A DNA stretch of 64,000 nt, from the NCBI GenBank assembly GCA_964036275.1, contig OZ038434.1, positions 10,683,060 through 10,747,059 of the forward strand, written 5' to 3'. A program made the translations under genes and the position numbers. Positions 34,801 to 45,122 of this stretch are shown piece by piece. The stretch comes from Litoditis marina. Lineage: Eukaryota > Nematoda > Chromadorea > Rhabditida > Rhabditidae. Below the pieces are notes generated by a model, which worked only from the letters and a program-made list of their open reading frames with translations, had not been told where the DNA came from and made no database searches. Numbering within the stretch: position 1 is the stretch's first letter; each line of letters starts with the position of its first letter.

Positions 34801-37800
34801 ATACACATAAGCAGCACGCACCATTTTGAAAAAATATTTCCTCATACGGGTACCCCCACAAACACGGTGGGCACCTGCCGGGGCAGGGTAAAAATCCCCC
34901 CTTCCTCCCCTCGTGGGTCACGGGTTCGGTCATCGGGTCATAAGGATTTAAGGCACAGCAGAATCATAGGAGAGTCCCCATCTTCACCACGTGTGCCCCT
35001 TGAGTTGGTTCTCTTGCAATACTAGACGTGGTTTTTAGTCTGTATTGAACAAAAGCTCGCAGGGAGTGGATCGCTGAGTCTCGTGCAAAAGGGACGCGCG
35101 TCAAAAATTGGAAATTGCCCTGTCCTCGACTCTCTTGCGGCTGGGATACAAGATGTAAACCAGCGAAAGTCTCCAAGGGTAGCCAATAACTGTCTCAACA
35201 GTGGCCGATTAGACAGAGGTCACCGATCAATACCTTGGTTTGGTAGGTATTTTTATGAAAGGAGGCCTGTGAACAACAACACACTATATGATACAGTTAG
35301 GTACGCATCGCTTATGGACTGGAAATGAGAATGAATAAATTCACTAATTTCGTCTATTTATACCATTAAGGTACACATAAGCGACACGCACCATTTTGAA
35401 GCGAACACAAGTATTCACTAGTCAGTAGCGCGACTAGCTGCCCACCATTATGGCGGACCTGGGAGGAAAACCCAGACACCGCCAGACGTGGCTGGCCGAC
35501 GTGGCTGGACTAACTAAAGTCGAGCGACGTGTATCCCTGGCTGCGCCGTATCTAGTAGGGGTTGCACGAGAGTTATCGATCAGCTGTCGTATGGCGCAAA
35601 TGGTTGCCCAATTGCGTGAAATTCGCCATGCTATGCTAATTTGTATCCTCGATAGTAGTGCTTCCAAACTTCGTAGGAGTGTAATTTTTGATCTATAACT
35701 GATTTACCCTCCGATTTATGGAGTTTTCTCCAGCGTAGAGCTGATTATACAATACAATACAATACAATACAATACAATACAATACAATACAATACAATAC
35801 AATACAATACAATACAAGCTTTATTCTAACATTTATTAGAAAACATCGCATTTTGTGTTCCACCTAGTACCGCACTGTGAAACATGGCTAGAAAAATACC
35901 GAAATATATCGCATTCGCTACACTCTCATTTTGCGTGACTCCATGTGTTCAATTTACCGAGAAAAAGATTGCTGGATCGGATCATGTACTGTTCCAGACT
36001 GCTTGATGATTTTCTCCTACTTTTCATCTCAGACCATTTATAACATAACACCCTTTTGCCTCATAACACCCTTTTGCCTGGTCGTGAGCGGTGACCTCTC
36101 TCTCGATTGATTATCATGCCCTCGCCTCGTCCAAAAATGGTACCATCTCGAACCCATTTTTCCACCATTTTGAGTGAAATCAAAACACTCAACTCCAAAA
36201 TCGACAGTCTGACCCAATCTCTGCCCACCCTTATTCAATCCGAACTACACCATTTCAACGATCGCCGATGTCTCACTATTTATGGTCTACCAGAGGATTC
36301 CACAGCAAAGAAAAAGGTGAATGCAATTTTCAATTTGGTATCCATCTCTCCATCTAATGTCTCAATTCTCCACCGTTTGGGAAAACCACGTCAAGATGGT
36401 TTATCTCGTCCACTCAAAATTTCTATCAAAGATGCTATTCCGTTTCCTCGTCTGATTGAATTATCTACTGCTATGAAATCTGATGCTTCTATGTCAACCT
36501 TTCATGTTCGGAAGTTCGAGACCCCGGAACAGCGAAAGGCCGGATTCCTCGCCAGACAATCGAAACGAGACGCCGCCCGAGCTGAGGTCACCGACCAAAC
36601 TACAACTCCGCCAAATCCTGCTGACGCCAACCTACAAACTGATATGGAGGTAGTTGAGCAGCCTAGAAATGTTGTCCCTCTCCCAGTTAACGAATGTTCT
36701 CCTATTCCAACTCTCTGTGAACCTGAATCCATTGAAATCAAAACTCCTGAGCCAGTTCCTAAACGTGTGTTTCCGCCACCATCTTCTGTTTCCACGGTTA
36801 TTACTACTCCTCCTGTTCTCACAATAGCCTCTCTTGATTGGCCCTCTCTCCAGAAAGTTCAGAAGGCCGTTTCTCAGTTGCATTTGATGTGTAGAGATGA
36901 AACACGTTTCCGTTATAGTGCTTTCTATCGTTACTATAAATGTGATCCTCATCTGGCCCCATTTATATCTGATGTGTACTTTGCTCGCTATGGTTTTCGT
37001 TTTCACATCAACCCATTATGGGAACCACTTCCACCTCGTAAATAGACATATCATGTGTTCATTTCAAATAGACCTATGTGTTCATTTCTAAATCAGTTTT
37101 TCTTCAAATTTATGCAATTCTATGTATTGCTCTCTGTTTTACTAGCCTTAAACATCAATTCATAAGTTATCGATTCGTCTCTCACTTGATTGTTATACAG
37201 TGCATTGATAAACTCATTATTATTATTATAACAGCAGCACTAAAACTTTGTTGTTATACTGGTTCGAGAATATTTGTGGTCAAGAGGATCGAAATTATTC
37301 TGAGTGGCACCTTTCACTGAGCACATCATTCGATTTCACTCTCGAAACAGTTGCAATCTACACTATTTTGATTGAGATTCGATCTGCGTTTCCTCAAACA
37401 CACGCTATTTCTCTGCTCTGCGAAATACCATCCGCGAAGCAGTGCGAAAAGTGATATACTCTGTTTCATCAATCGATGTCCTTCTATAATAATCCGTCAA
37501 ATGTTCAGGAGACTTTTTCCAATATAGTATTTGTTGTTTAGGTTTCAAACTTTCAAAATTTGTAGTAGTAAATGTTCAAAAAACACTACTACAATTTGGA
37601 TGAAATCCAAGAACTTCAACATACCAAATTGAGACTCAGTGTTTGAACATACTACGGTAGAGGGTTATGAGTGGGTGGAACAAACTATAGCGCAGTTTGG
37701 GATGAAACTGTCGAGATGCTCTGGTATGAAATGAAAAAAATGCAACAAAATCTTTAGGTATGATTTTGGTGAAAGTCACGAACGCTGATGCTTTGTTTCA

Positions 37801-40800
37801 ATATTTTTTGTTACATCTTACCCATCTTCTTGTTTCGCCCTTTTCTGTCGAAGTCTTGCCAAATTCTTCTATTTAAATGAATAATTCTACTGAAAAGTGT
37901 GTTTCAGGCAGTTTTGGTCGCGGAAAACGTCAGGCGCAGCCGACTGCCTCTTCGTTCTGGAAGACCAAAACAATCTCCTACGAGTTCGCTGTCGCAGATT
38001 GTAGGTTTAGATCATTCTAAAATAATATATTTATTTTCAAAATCTCGTAAACAAAAAGTTCTTACCTTCACTGGAATTTCCACCGTGTGTCTGTCCATCC
38101 AATGTATACTGTTAGTCAATAACACAGTCGCGTGAAGCAGATTAAACACAGCAAAAGTCAGAAACGTGCAATAAAAAAGTACAGGATGCCTCGTTAGAAT
38201 GCTAACTTCACGTGACTATTCATTTTACTTCTAGTATATAGTCCCAGTATTCTTTGAAATCTACCACCCAGATTTTCGTCATGGAAACCTTTCCCAAGAC
38301 TTTCCGATATCATTGTTCTCTTTTGCACCCGTAAAAAGGTCATGCAGGTCAAGGCAGTATCACATCTAAATATGACTCAGTATGAGAAATAATTTCGCTT
38401 CCAATGTTTTCTAAAATAAAAAATTATTTAGCATCAAACCATTAAAGGGGGGTTCAGTATCAAAATACGAAATTCCTTCCAGCCACCTGGCAGAATCTGA
38501 TTCGATCTGGTCTCCGACACATCGAGTACAACACGTGTATTCGGTTCCGGGAGAACGGAGGCGACGCGTGGGTTCAGAATATTATTGATTTATTTGCCTT
38601 GAACGTAATATATCCGTTCAACTATGCCTAACAACCCTGTTAACATGCGTAGTTTTCACACATTTTGTGTGCATTCAAAAGATAATAGTAGGAGCAAAAG
38701 AAATCAAAAAAGACCACTTGCAGAGAGTTTCGATAACAAAACAAAGGTGTTTTAAAAATAAGTATAATTTATGAAAATACGTAATTTTGTCTTTTTTAGA
38801 GACAGACTGCGTTATTTCATGGGAAGTGGATGTTACTCGAATGTCGGTAGAATTGGCGGAACACAATCGGTTTCCATTGGAAGAGGATGCGAGAATGTAG
38901 GTTGAGTTGAAATAGTATCAATGTACTAGTATACTGCTAACCTGTCGAACGTGGTCTCAACGTTATTGAGGAACATCTCTGCGACTCTGCGTCTCTCCTT
39001 GCCTCAGCTTTTCTTGTATTTTTCTATGTTCAGGGCATTTTACGTCCCACTTTTGCATCAGAAGACGAGTGTTGTTTGAGAAATCAAGAAAATATGTCTC
39101 ATTCAAGATATTGAATGAAACGAGTTTCATAAAATGTTTCGATAAGGTTTACATTTTGTTTGCCTTTTTGTATAACCCTTGTTCTACGTGGGACGCGTAT
39201 GAACGAGTTCACCTGGTTTCGATTATTACTATTTCATCTTTATTAAGTTTTGTACTCACACCAACAATAATTTTGAGAGACGTTGATTGTATTTCAGTTG
39301 GGTATCGTTTCGCACGAGACGTTGCATGCATTGGGTCTGTGGCACGAGCAGTCGCGTACGGATAGAGACACCTACGTTTATATGAACAGCAACTATATCA
39401 TCAGAGTGGGTTTCATTTGTTCTATTTATGTCTGGTCCTCATATTAGGATACTGTTGTCACTTCTCCATTGGTTCTTGTGGTTTGAGAAACGTTGATCGA
39501 GCTCGAGATTCGTGTTAAATTCGTTCCGAGTTTTCGCAAAATCGCTGTAGAAGTTCCCTAACGTCATGAGATCACCTCATGAATAGAATCTAACCATTTT
39601 TTGGTGATAGCCTATCGATCGATATGTCAGCATTGTAAGTTTGCAAGCAGTTCAACAACTACTCATGAGGTAGATGTTGAGCTTTTCATGAGATTTTGGG
39701 GATTCTATGTTACCGCCTTCCAGTTTCAATTTTGCTCCTGCGATTCCGCTACTAAATGAGATTTAAAAAAAGTTTTCATTCAGTACCAGCGCTCTATGAT
39801 CAGAAAATGCCGGAAATTCAGGGTACCGAGGGTAACTTCGAGAAGCGTTCTGCCGCCAACAGTGACAACATGGACCAACCCTATGATATGGGATCAGTCA
39901 TGCACTATGGACCGAAATCGTTCACCACCAGTTGGGACTAGTGAGTTGAACTTTCGCAACGTGTTGTAGTTTGATGTTTGATGTTTGTCGAGATTCGCAA
40001 GCTTGCATCAAGTTCAAACTACAACTTACCAATGGTCATCTCCTGTACTGTTATCGTCATTCCTAGCGACGTAAGACGTGTCACCAGGAGAGTTCTTCAA
40101 ATAAATGTAATTTGTTAAAGGTCGTTCACTATTTTAACAGCTTTTGAAGATACACGCCATTCAGAGAACCAAAGCATCTCTGAAATGATAATTTTTTCAA
40201 CTTATCAGGTTGAACAAAACCTAGCGCGTGTTTCAGTGATACGATACTCACGAGAGACACCAACTACCAGCACACTATCGGCCAGCGGGCCGGAGTATCT
40301 TTCAAAGACGCAAAGATGATCAATCTACGATATTGCGATAGTGAGTGAACATCTCTGAGAGTAACCCTAACCGAAATTATTGTGACTTTTAATATCACAA
40401 AAACACATTTTATTAACATTCAATCCGATTTTATTAACATTTAATTAGATTGAATAAAAGTTTCCAATATCTTCTGAAGTATTCTTAGCGTAGCATTTGT
40501 TTCATGAACTCAAATATGATAATCAATCTCGAATGTATGCTTACGACCGTGTTCAAAGATTAATGATCCAGACGTCTGTACCTACAAACTGCCGTGTCAA
40601 AATGAGGGATACACTGACCCGAACAGTTGTGGTCAATGCAGATGCCCCAAGGGATACGGGGGACGATATTGCGAGATGGTCGAGAGTAGTGAGTTTTCTG
40701 AATCAATCTTTTGTCTCCAGATTTTTGCTGGTTTTTCGCGTGTATGCTAAGTTGAAAAGACTATTTTGAAACTGAAGAGAATGCTTTGATACATACGTAC

Positions 40801-43800
40801 TTAGTACATGGTGCCGAAAAAATTAATTTGGTCAAGCTTTCATGTTGTGTAGAGGTGATTTGAAAGTTTTCAGTTTTCACTCGTAAAAAGAGTTAAAGAA
40901 AATATTTGAGAAGGTGATGTTTATATGTGTTCAGCCTCTTGTGGTGAGGAACTGGTAGCAACCACTTCGTTCCAAACCCTGACAAGTCAGGCACTCTACG
41001 CCAACACAAACTGTATCTGGAGAATCAAGGTGGGTAAAAGACAAAACTTCTGAGTGTGAATTATAGTAACATCTGCGAACTAAGTAAGAATGCTGGAACA
41101 TCACGGCACTTTTGTCACATCCTGCGTCTCTCGCTTTACACACTATTTCGCAAGGCTTGTTCCCCGACTCGGCGGGAGAGAGCGCAGAGAAAAGTATTTG
41201 AGAAAACGCATGTTCAGATGTTTTACCTGAGAGAAATAATAGTTTAGGGTTCGCCTAACTATATAAGGAAAACTTTGAATTTGTGTTACATTCATTCGAA
41301 ACAAAAATATTGGTTGTCATAAAGACTTTTTGATTGTAAAATGTATATTTCTGGACATGACGGCAGCGCTAATTGAAATCTAACTTCAACTTTGTACTTT
41401 GTACCGATCGATATCTGATATTCAAAATTTATGATGTTTTCAGTCACCAGCCGGAGAGAAAATCGAAGTTCTGGTCGACTCTCTCAACTTCCCTTGTTCC
41501 GATTCGTGCAAGACTTTTGTTGAAATCAAAAGCGCCGCCGACAAAACAGCTACTGGTAGGTTGGAAGGAATTGTACTCATTTTTATCACACTCAAACTGC
41601 GCAAAAACATCATACGCAATGAAAAGTTGGAGGTGAAATTGAATATGAACTGGAGATGTGGAAATGAAGATTGTGCTTAGAAACTATGTTTTGGTTGGGA
41701 AGCAAGGAAATTGTGAAGATCAAAGCTAGATTATACCTTTTTCTTCAATTCAAGGAATCCAGTCAACGTTGAAGCAGGTGAATTATAGGTCCACGACTGT
41801 GTTGCACTCCTCCCCGTTCGTCGTTCTATTCAGAAGGAGATGACGTCATTCTGATTCTGAGAGGAGACGAAGCCTTGCAGAGCGGATACCTGGGATTCAC
41901 CATGAGATACAGGAAATGTTTGTTGACAGATAATTACTCGAAATACCTATGGTACAGTGCTATCCAACTGTTGTGAGCTGACTATGCTTTTTTTCTGGAA
42001 GTTAAGCAGTTACACACCAACCACCTTTCCAAACTTAAAAGGGCTGTTCGTAGAAAAAACAAACAACGGTGTCGTACCCAATTCGCTAGCCAAATATAAG
42101 AATCAATTCCGTTATTCAGGTATTTTCGTTGTTTCCAGATGGTTCCCCCAAGATTACCAGTCAAACGCCGCCTGTAGAGAGTACACCAGCACCCACCACC
42201 ACCACAGCAGCCACTACAACTACTGCTACTATGACAACGGTACTATAAAAATACTTCAAAAAACATTGAGTTCAACAATAAGTCAGCCTTATGGAACTAC
42301 ACAATCACGAGGTCAATTACCAATACCACATTCTTGAATCGAGTCCTCTGTACGCTCCTACGGTCGTTTTGATGAAATCACGAAAGTTTCTGTAATGAGG
42401 GCAGGCATGTTGCATCGAGGGACATATGACTATTGCACTTTTCAATTATGATTGGCAACGAGTAGTTGATGTGTTCAGACAACATTCCCAGCGGTAGCTA
42501 CCGGTAGCTGGGGCGTCTGGGGTCGCTGGTCCGAATGCTCGAAACCCTGTGGAGGGTGCGGGAGGAGACAGCGGGTTCGCGGATGTTATGGTGGCAACGG
42601 ACATTGCAAGTGAGTTATATAACATTTTAACTTGTAAACATATAATTTCTTTGTCTAAAACATTGGAATTTTTCGAGTTTTTTGTTTACTCAGGCCCATG
42701 AACGAAAAAAAATGAAAAAAAATCAACCTTCTATATATTTCCTACAGTCTTTCACTTCTTTCTAATAGAGCAAATGAAGCTAAGTTGGGGTGGACACCGT
42801 ACCATTCGTTTACAAAAAACGAAAAACGAGTACACAACAGTCAGCAAGATTGCGTATTTGATGCAAAACAAACGACAAATCACCAGAAAATTTCTGCTAC
42901 AAGTAATAATAGATATTCAAATAATGTGGTTTTATCTCACTTACTTTACAGTGGCTACAGCGTGCAGACCAACTACTGTAACCAGCAAAAGTGTGAGATA
43001 CCCGCCCCGCCCGCGGGAATGTGCTCTGGAAGACTCCTTCTTCCTTGTGATTTAGTGGAAAAACTGCAGTTCGGAAGCAGTGCTGCAGCTCAGCCCGCAA
43101 CACACAAACACGGTATTCTTTTCTATTGAGAAAGTTGCCAAATGGTCAGCTACATTTGTAGCGGCCTCGTAGAGAGAATGTGCAGGTCAGAGAGACGCAG
43201 ACTGTCTCAGCACATGTCTGTTCTCACTGCTCTCTCACTCTGGCCGAACGCTGAACAGGGAACAATTGGTTTTGATAACATTATATTCCCACTGAGACAT
43301 TGCAGCAGAACTGTTCAGAAAACTAGTTTTCATGAGAAACATGCATCGGAATTTTCCATGGCCCCCCAAAGAACCATTTACAAACCACAATTAATAACAA
43401 ACTATGTTTTTCCAGGTAGACGCAGCTGTACTCGAACGCACACCGGTTAGTCGATTACCCAACATTGAATGTACCCGGAATCGAAAAAAAAGAAATCTGA
43501 GCACGAAATTCAATCACATAGAATATTGCATAATTTAAAGCTTATAAAGATCACTTAACAGTTGATTTCCCATTTTTAGACAAACTCGTTGGCTCGGTTA
43601 TGGTAACATCCAGTATTAGAAAAGCACAATTGTTACATCTCGTTTCAATTGTTGTAAACTTCTTCAGCAGCTCGCCATCCCGCCTCGTTCTATCGTCATC
43701 CTGTCTCAAGAAGAACTACCAGGAGGGGAAAGAGAGCGGCTGATGCCCCACTTTGCGAAAAGTAAGTACATAGTCTAATATTTTCATAATTTAAGTAAGA

Positions 43801-44360
43801 TTTTTCGTCAGAAAGTTAGTTTCATTTAAGAGAGTGGGATGTTGTTTGAAAAATTAAGACTGATTGTGAGAAAGTGAGATTTTTGGTAAGAAAGTAAGAT
43901 ATTTGTAAGAAAGTCATATTGTAAGACAGCAGAGAAACGGACCCCTAGTCAAAGAGGAATGGAAACATAGTTCATATCTTATTTTGTGATGTATAGTCAG
44001 AAATGCGTTTTCTCACACCCATCTTTTTTGTTGAGAAACAGGTTCAAATAACCGGCGGAAAAACTATTTAGTGTACTGAAGTTTATGAACGCATGCATTT
44101 TATGAGGATTCTTTTAGAGTGAAATTATAAAACTGAGTTATTATCAAAACAGTGGCTGATATAATGCTCAAAGTCTTTTTTCTCTAAAAACAAGTCCTGT
44201 TTTCAGGAAGTTCACCTACAAATGTCCGACGAAGCTGCTGACAGTTCGCATGGGATACAAACCGGCTGGCAGTACTACCACTTCCAGTAGATCTCAAGTG
44301 GGATCCGACGGCTGCTGTGACGGATTCTACTCAAGTGGAGAATATTGTTATAAAAAGTAG
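31819..44360 (+). CDS. secreted astacin metalloprotease, EGF-CUB-TSP1 type (19 exons)
   Basis: Zinc endopeptidase of the nematode astacin (NAS) family, subgroup with EGF, CUB and TSP1 modules; relatives act on eggshell or cuticle. Order in the 692 residues: signal peptide ([18 protein letters not shown]), propeptide ending at the furin-like RGKR (about 121-124), catalytic domain with [12 protein letters not shown] (His214, Glu215, His218, His224) and Met-turn SVMHYG (271-274), EGF (319-357), CUB (358-469), Thr-rich linker, TSP1 ([17 protein letters not shown]), a second basic site RRGKR, and a Cys-rich tail ending [15 protein letters not shown]. All zinc and catalytic residues are present. 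Exons: 31819-31872, 32230-32379, 33069-33213, 37908-38000, 38483-38567, 38800-38896, 39298-39405, 39822-39940, 40237-40340, 40572-40688, 40935-41029, 41444-41555, 41789-41917, 42139-42239, 42479-42609, 42952-43112, 43416-43445, 43668-43761, 44207-44360. All phases agree. Acceptors at 39822, 40572 and 42952 were chosen by phase and family fit. Intron 3 is 4.7 kb and repeat-filled. I cannot assign a specific nas paralogue. Confidence 0.9.
33929..34146. mobile_element. hAT-like MITE nested in the composite repeat
   Basis: A 218-bp insertion flanked by perfect 8-bp duplications TAACTAAT (33921-33928 and 34147-34154). The ends form an inverted repeat of about 60 bp made of AAAGTCATT steps (AAGTAAAAGTCATTTAAAAG mirrored at 34075-34110). 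The related copy at 26.6 kb shows the uninterrupted site (TAACTAAAC in reverse), which proves insertion. Confidence 0.8.
34155..34190. repeat. 36-bp GC-rich hairpin, copy 3
   Basis: CTCCCCCG and CGGGGGAG pair around CCACGCAAAGGCTGTCTTCA. Copy 2 at 26582-26617 is its exact reverse complement as far as I can read, including the loop. Confidence 0.8.
34225..35408. repeat. two diverged direct repeats of about 600 bp
   Basis: Unit 1 begins near 34229 (CATACGGGTACCC) and unit 2 near 34850 (CATACGGGTACCCCC). Shared blocks include GGGCACCTG, CACGGGTTCGGTCAT, GGGACGCGCGTCAAAAATTG, GGCCGATT, AACAACAACACAC and CGCACCATTTTGAA at the end of each. Divergence is moderate with small indels. I see no coding frame that spans both. 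They could be 5' monomers or long terminal repeats of an old element. Confidence 0.7.
35747..35816 (-). repeat. (AATAC)n microsatellite, about 14 units
   Basis: The pentamer is the exact complement of the (TATTG)n tail of the LINE at 46873-48860. Read on the minus strand it is preceded by AATAAAGCTTG, as a LINE tail would be, but no LINE body is recognisable to its right. Confidence 0.85.
36107..37045 (+). CDS. 312-codon ORF1-like frame of a non-LTR retroelement
   Basis: An uninterrupted frame inside intron 3 of the astacin gene. Residues 55-120 contain [11 protein letters not shown], an HRLGKP motif and RPLKISI, the pattern of the RRM-like nucleic-acid-binding domain found in many LINE ORF1 proteins. 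It is preceded by a short coiled-coil-like stretch ([16 protein letters not shown]) and followed by a Pro/Thr/Glu-rich linker and a Tyr/Phe-rich C-terminus. No reverse transcriptase or endonuclease follows, so the element is incomplete, or this is a solitary copy. The two nearby in-frame ATGs (36107, 36116) leave the start open. Integrity over 312 codons suggests a recent insertion or retained function. Confidence 0.55.
   Translation: MIIMPSPRPKMVPSRTHFSTILSEIKTLNSKIDSLTQSLPTLIQSELHHFNDRRCLTIYGLPEDSTAKKKVNAIFNLVSISPSNVSILHRLGKPRQDGLSRPLKISIKDAIPFPRLIELSTAMKSDASMSTFHVRKFETPEQRKAGFLARQSKRDAARAEVTDQTTTPPNPADANLQTDMEVVEQPRNVVPLPVNECSPIPTLCEPESIEIKTPEPVPKRVFPPPSSVSTVITTPPVLTIASLDWPSLQKVQKAVSQLHLMCRDETRFRYSAFYRYYKCDPHLAPFISDVYFARYGFRFHINPLWEPLPPRK
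38100..38240 (+). repeat. dispersed repeat ending in TTACTTCTAGT
   Basis: Shares AAACACAGC, AAAGT, GTTAGAATGCTA, CACGT and TTACTTCTAG with 46465-46580 (same orientation) and with 58312-58410 (inverted). The 46.5 kb copy ends within about 10 bp of a GARNL3 splice donor (after exon 46589-46707). No coding capacity. Confidence 0.6.
39545..39722. repeat. CTCATGAG fold-back family, diverged copy
   Basis: Imperfect inverted ends (ATCGCTGTAG...CCC and GGGGATTCTATGTTACCGCC) enclose several CTCATGAG motifs. It is the most diverged of three copies, lying in an astacin intron. Confidence 0.5.
41065..41215. repeat. diverged palindromic repeat of the GACGCAGGATG family
   Basis: GTCACATCCTGCGTCTCTC and a later GAGAGAGCGCAGAG form a loose hairpin resembling the MITE at 48919. 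It lies in an astacin intron. Confidence 0.45.
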
Positions 44361-44950
44361 TCAATAATGTTAAAAGGACTTGAAATATTCGTAGATTGGT
44401 GTCACCTACTCACTACAGGTCTTGTACTTCGACTGAAATGTAGTATGATCATTTTTAGGGATGACCTGGTTCGAGTTGTAGTTTTATCATCCAGTTCAAC
44501 ACGAGCTTCGAATAATTTCCCAAATTCACAGTCACCATTATAACAAACACAGCACAGACCGACAAATTTACTTCTGTTGCGTTTTAATGGCAACTCCTAA
44601 AAATGTTCTGTTAATATATTAGATTATTACTGAATAATTATATTAAGAGATTGCCCAAAGCTTGATTAGCTTCTCCATCTTGCGAGCTAATATTTTGGAT
44701 GGGAATTTCAAAAAGTACGCAGTTTAGCAATGTTCAGAAGCAATGTTCAGGTTGTGCAATTTTCGCCCCCATGAAAATGTTGCTCCTTCCATTTCGCATC
44801 TAACTTAAACCTTCAATTATTATCAAATGAGCTTTCATCTTACATTTTTTGTCAATGAGCCGTAGGATGCCGTTATTTCTGTGCTAGGCAATGCTTTTAT
44901 ATGTTATTTGTATCTTAATAAATCAATTTACATGTTCGGTTTCCCTGTTG

Positions 44951-44956
44951 AATAAA
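44951..44956 (+). terminator. polyadenylation signal of the astacin gene
   Basis: AATAAA lies 590 bp after the TAG stop at 44358-44360. The stop codon of the convergent GARNL3 gene is only about 170 bp further on, so the two 3' ends are very close or overlap. Confidence 0.5.
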
Positions 44957-45122
44957 GACTGTCAGCAATCAAAATGCACTCGTACTTCTCTTTTTTCCAC
45001 TCTTCTAAATCAGAAATTGAGAGCACACAAGAAGTAAAACTGTTTATGCAAACAATGCAAATAATGCACGTATGAGATCCTTTTGGATGAGTCCAGTCTA
45101 AAGAAGGGATTTGTATTGGATA

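Larger units (their letters stand above)
33460..35650 (+). mobile_element. composite repeat, plus-orientation copy
   Basis: Lies in intron 3 of the astacin gene. Left part 33478-34190 carries GAGACGCAGGATGGGAT, CTAGCATACCGA, the ACTAATAAAAGTCCC block and the hairpin at 34155-34190. The right part 35508-35641 matches the complement of 26434-26547. Between them are two about 600-bp direct repeats (34225-35408) absent from the other copy. No transposase or polymerase frame is visible. Confidence 0.65.

Noticed and set aside
36502..37006. Minus-strand frames of 106 and 124 codons
   Set aside because: Shadows of the ORF1-like frame at 36107-37045; composition gives no protein signal.
39750..39821. 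Longer version of the astacin exon starting at the first CAG (39783)
   Set aside because: It would be out of phase with the preceding exon; starting at 39822 keeps the frame and gives the usual spacing to NFEKR.
42769..42951. In-frame extension of the TSP1 exon upstream of 42952
   Set aside because: It would insert about 60 residues between two half-TSP1 segments. The TTACTTTACAG acceptor at 42951 joins in the same phase and yields a normal TSP1 repeat.
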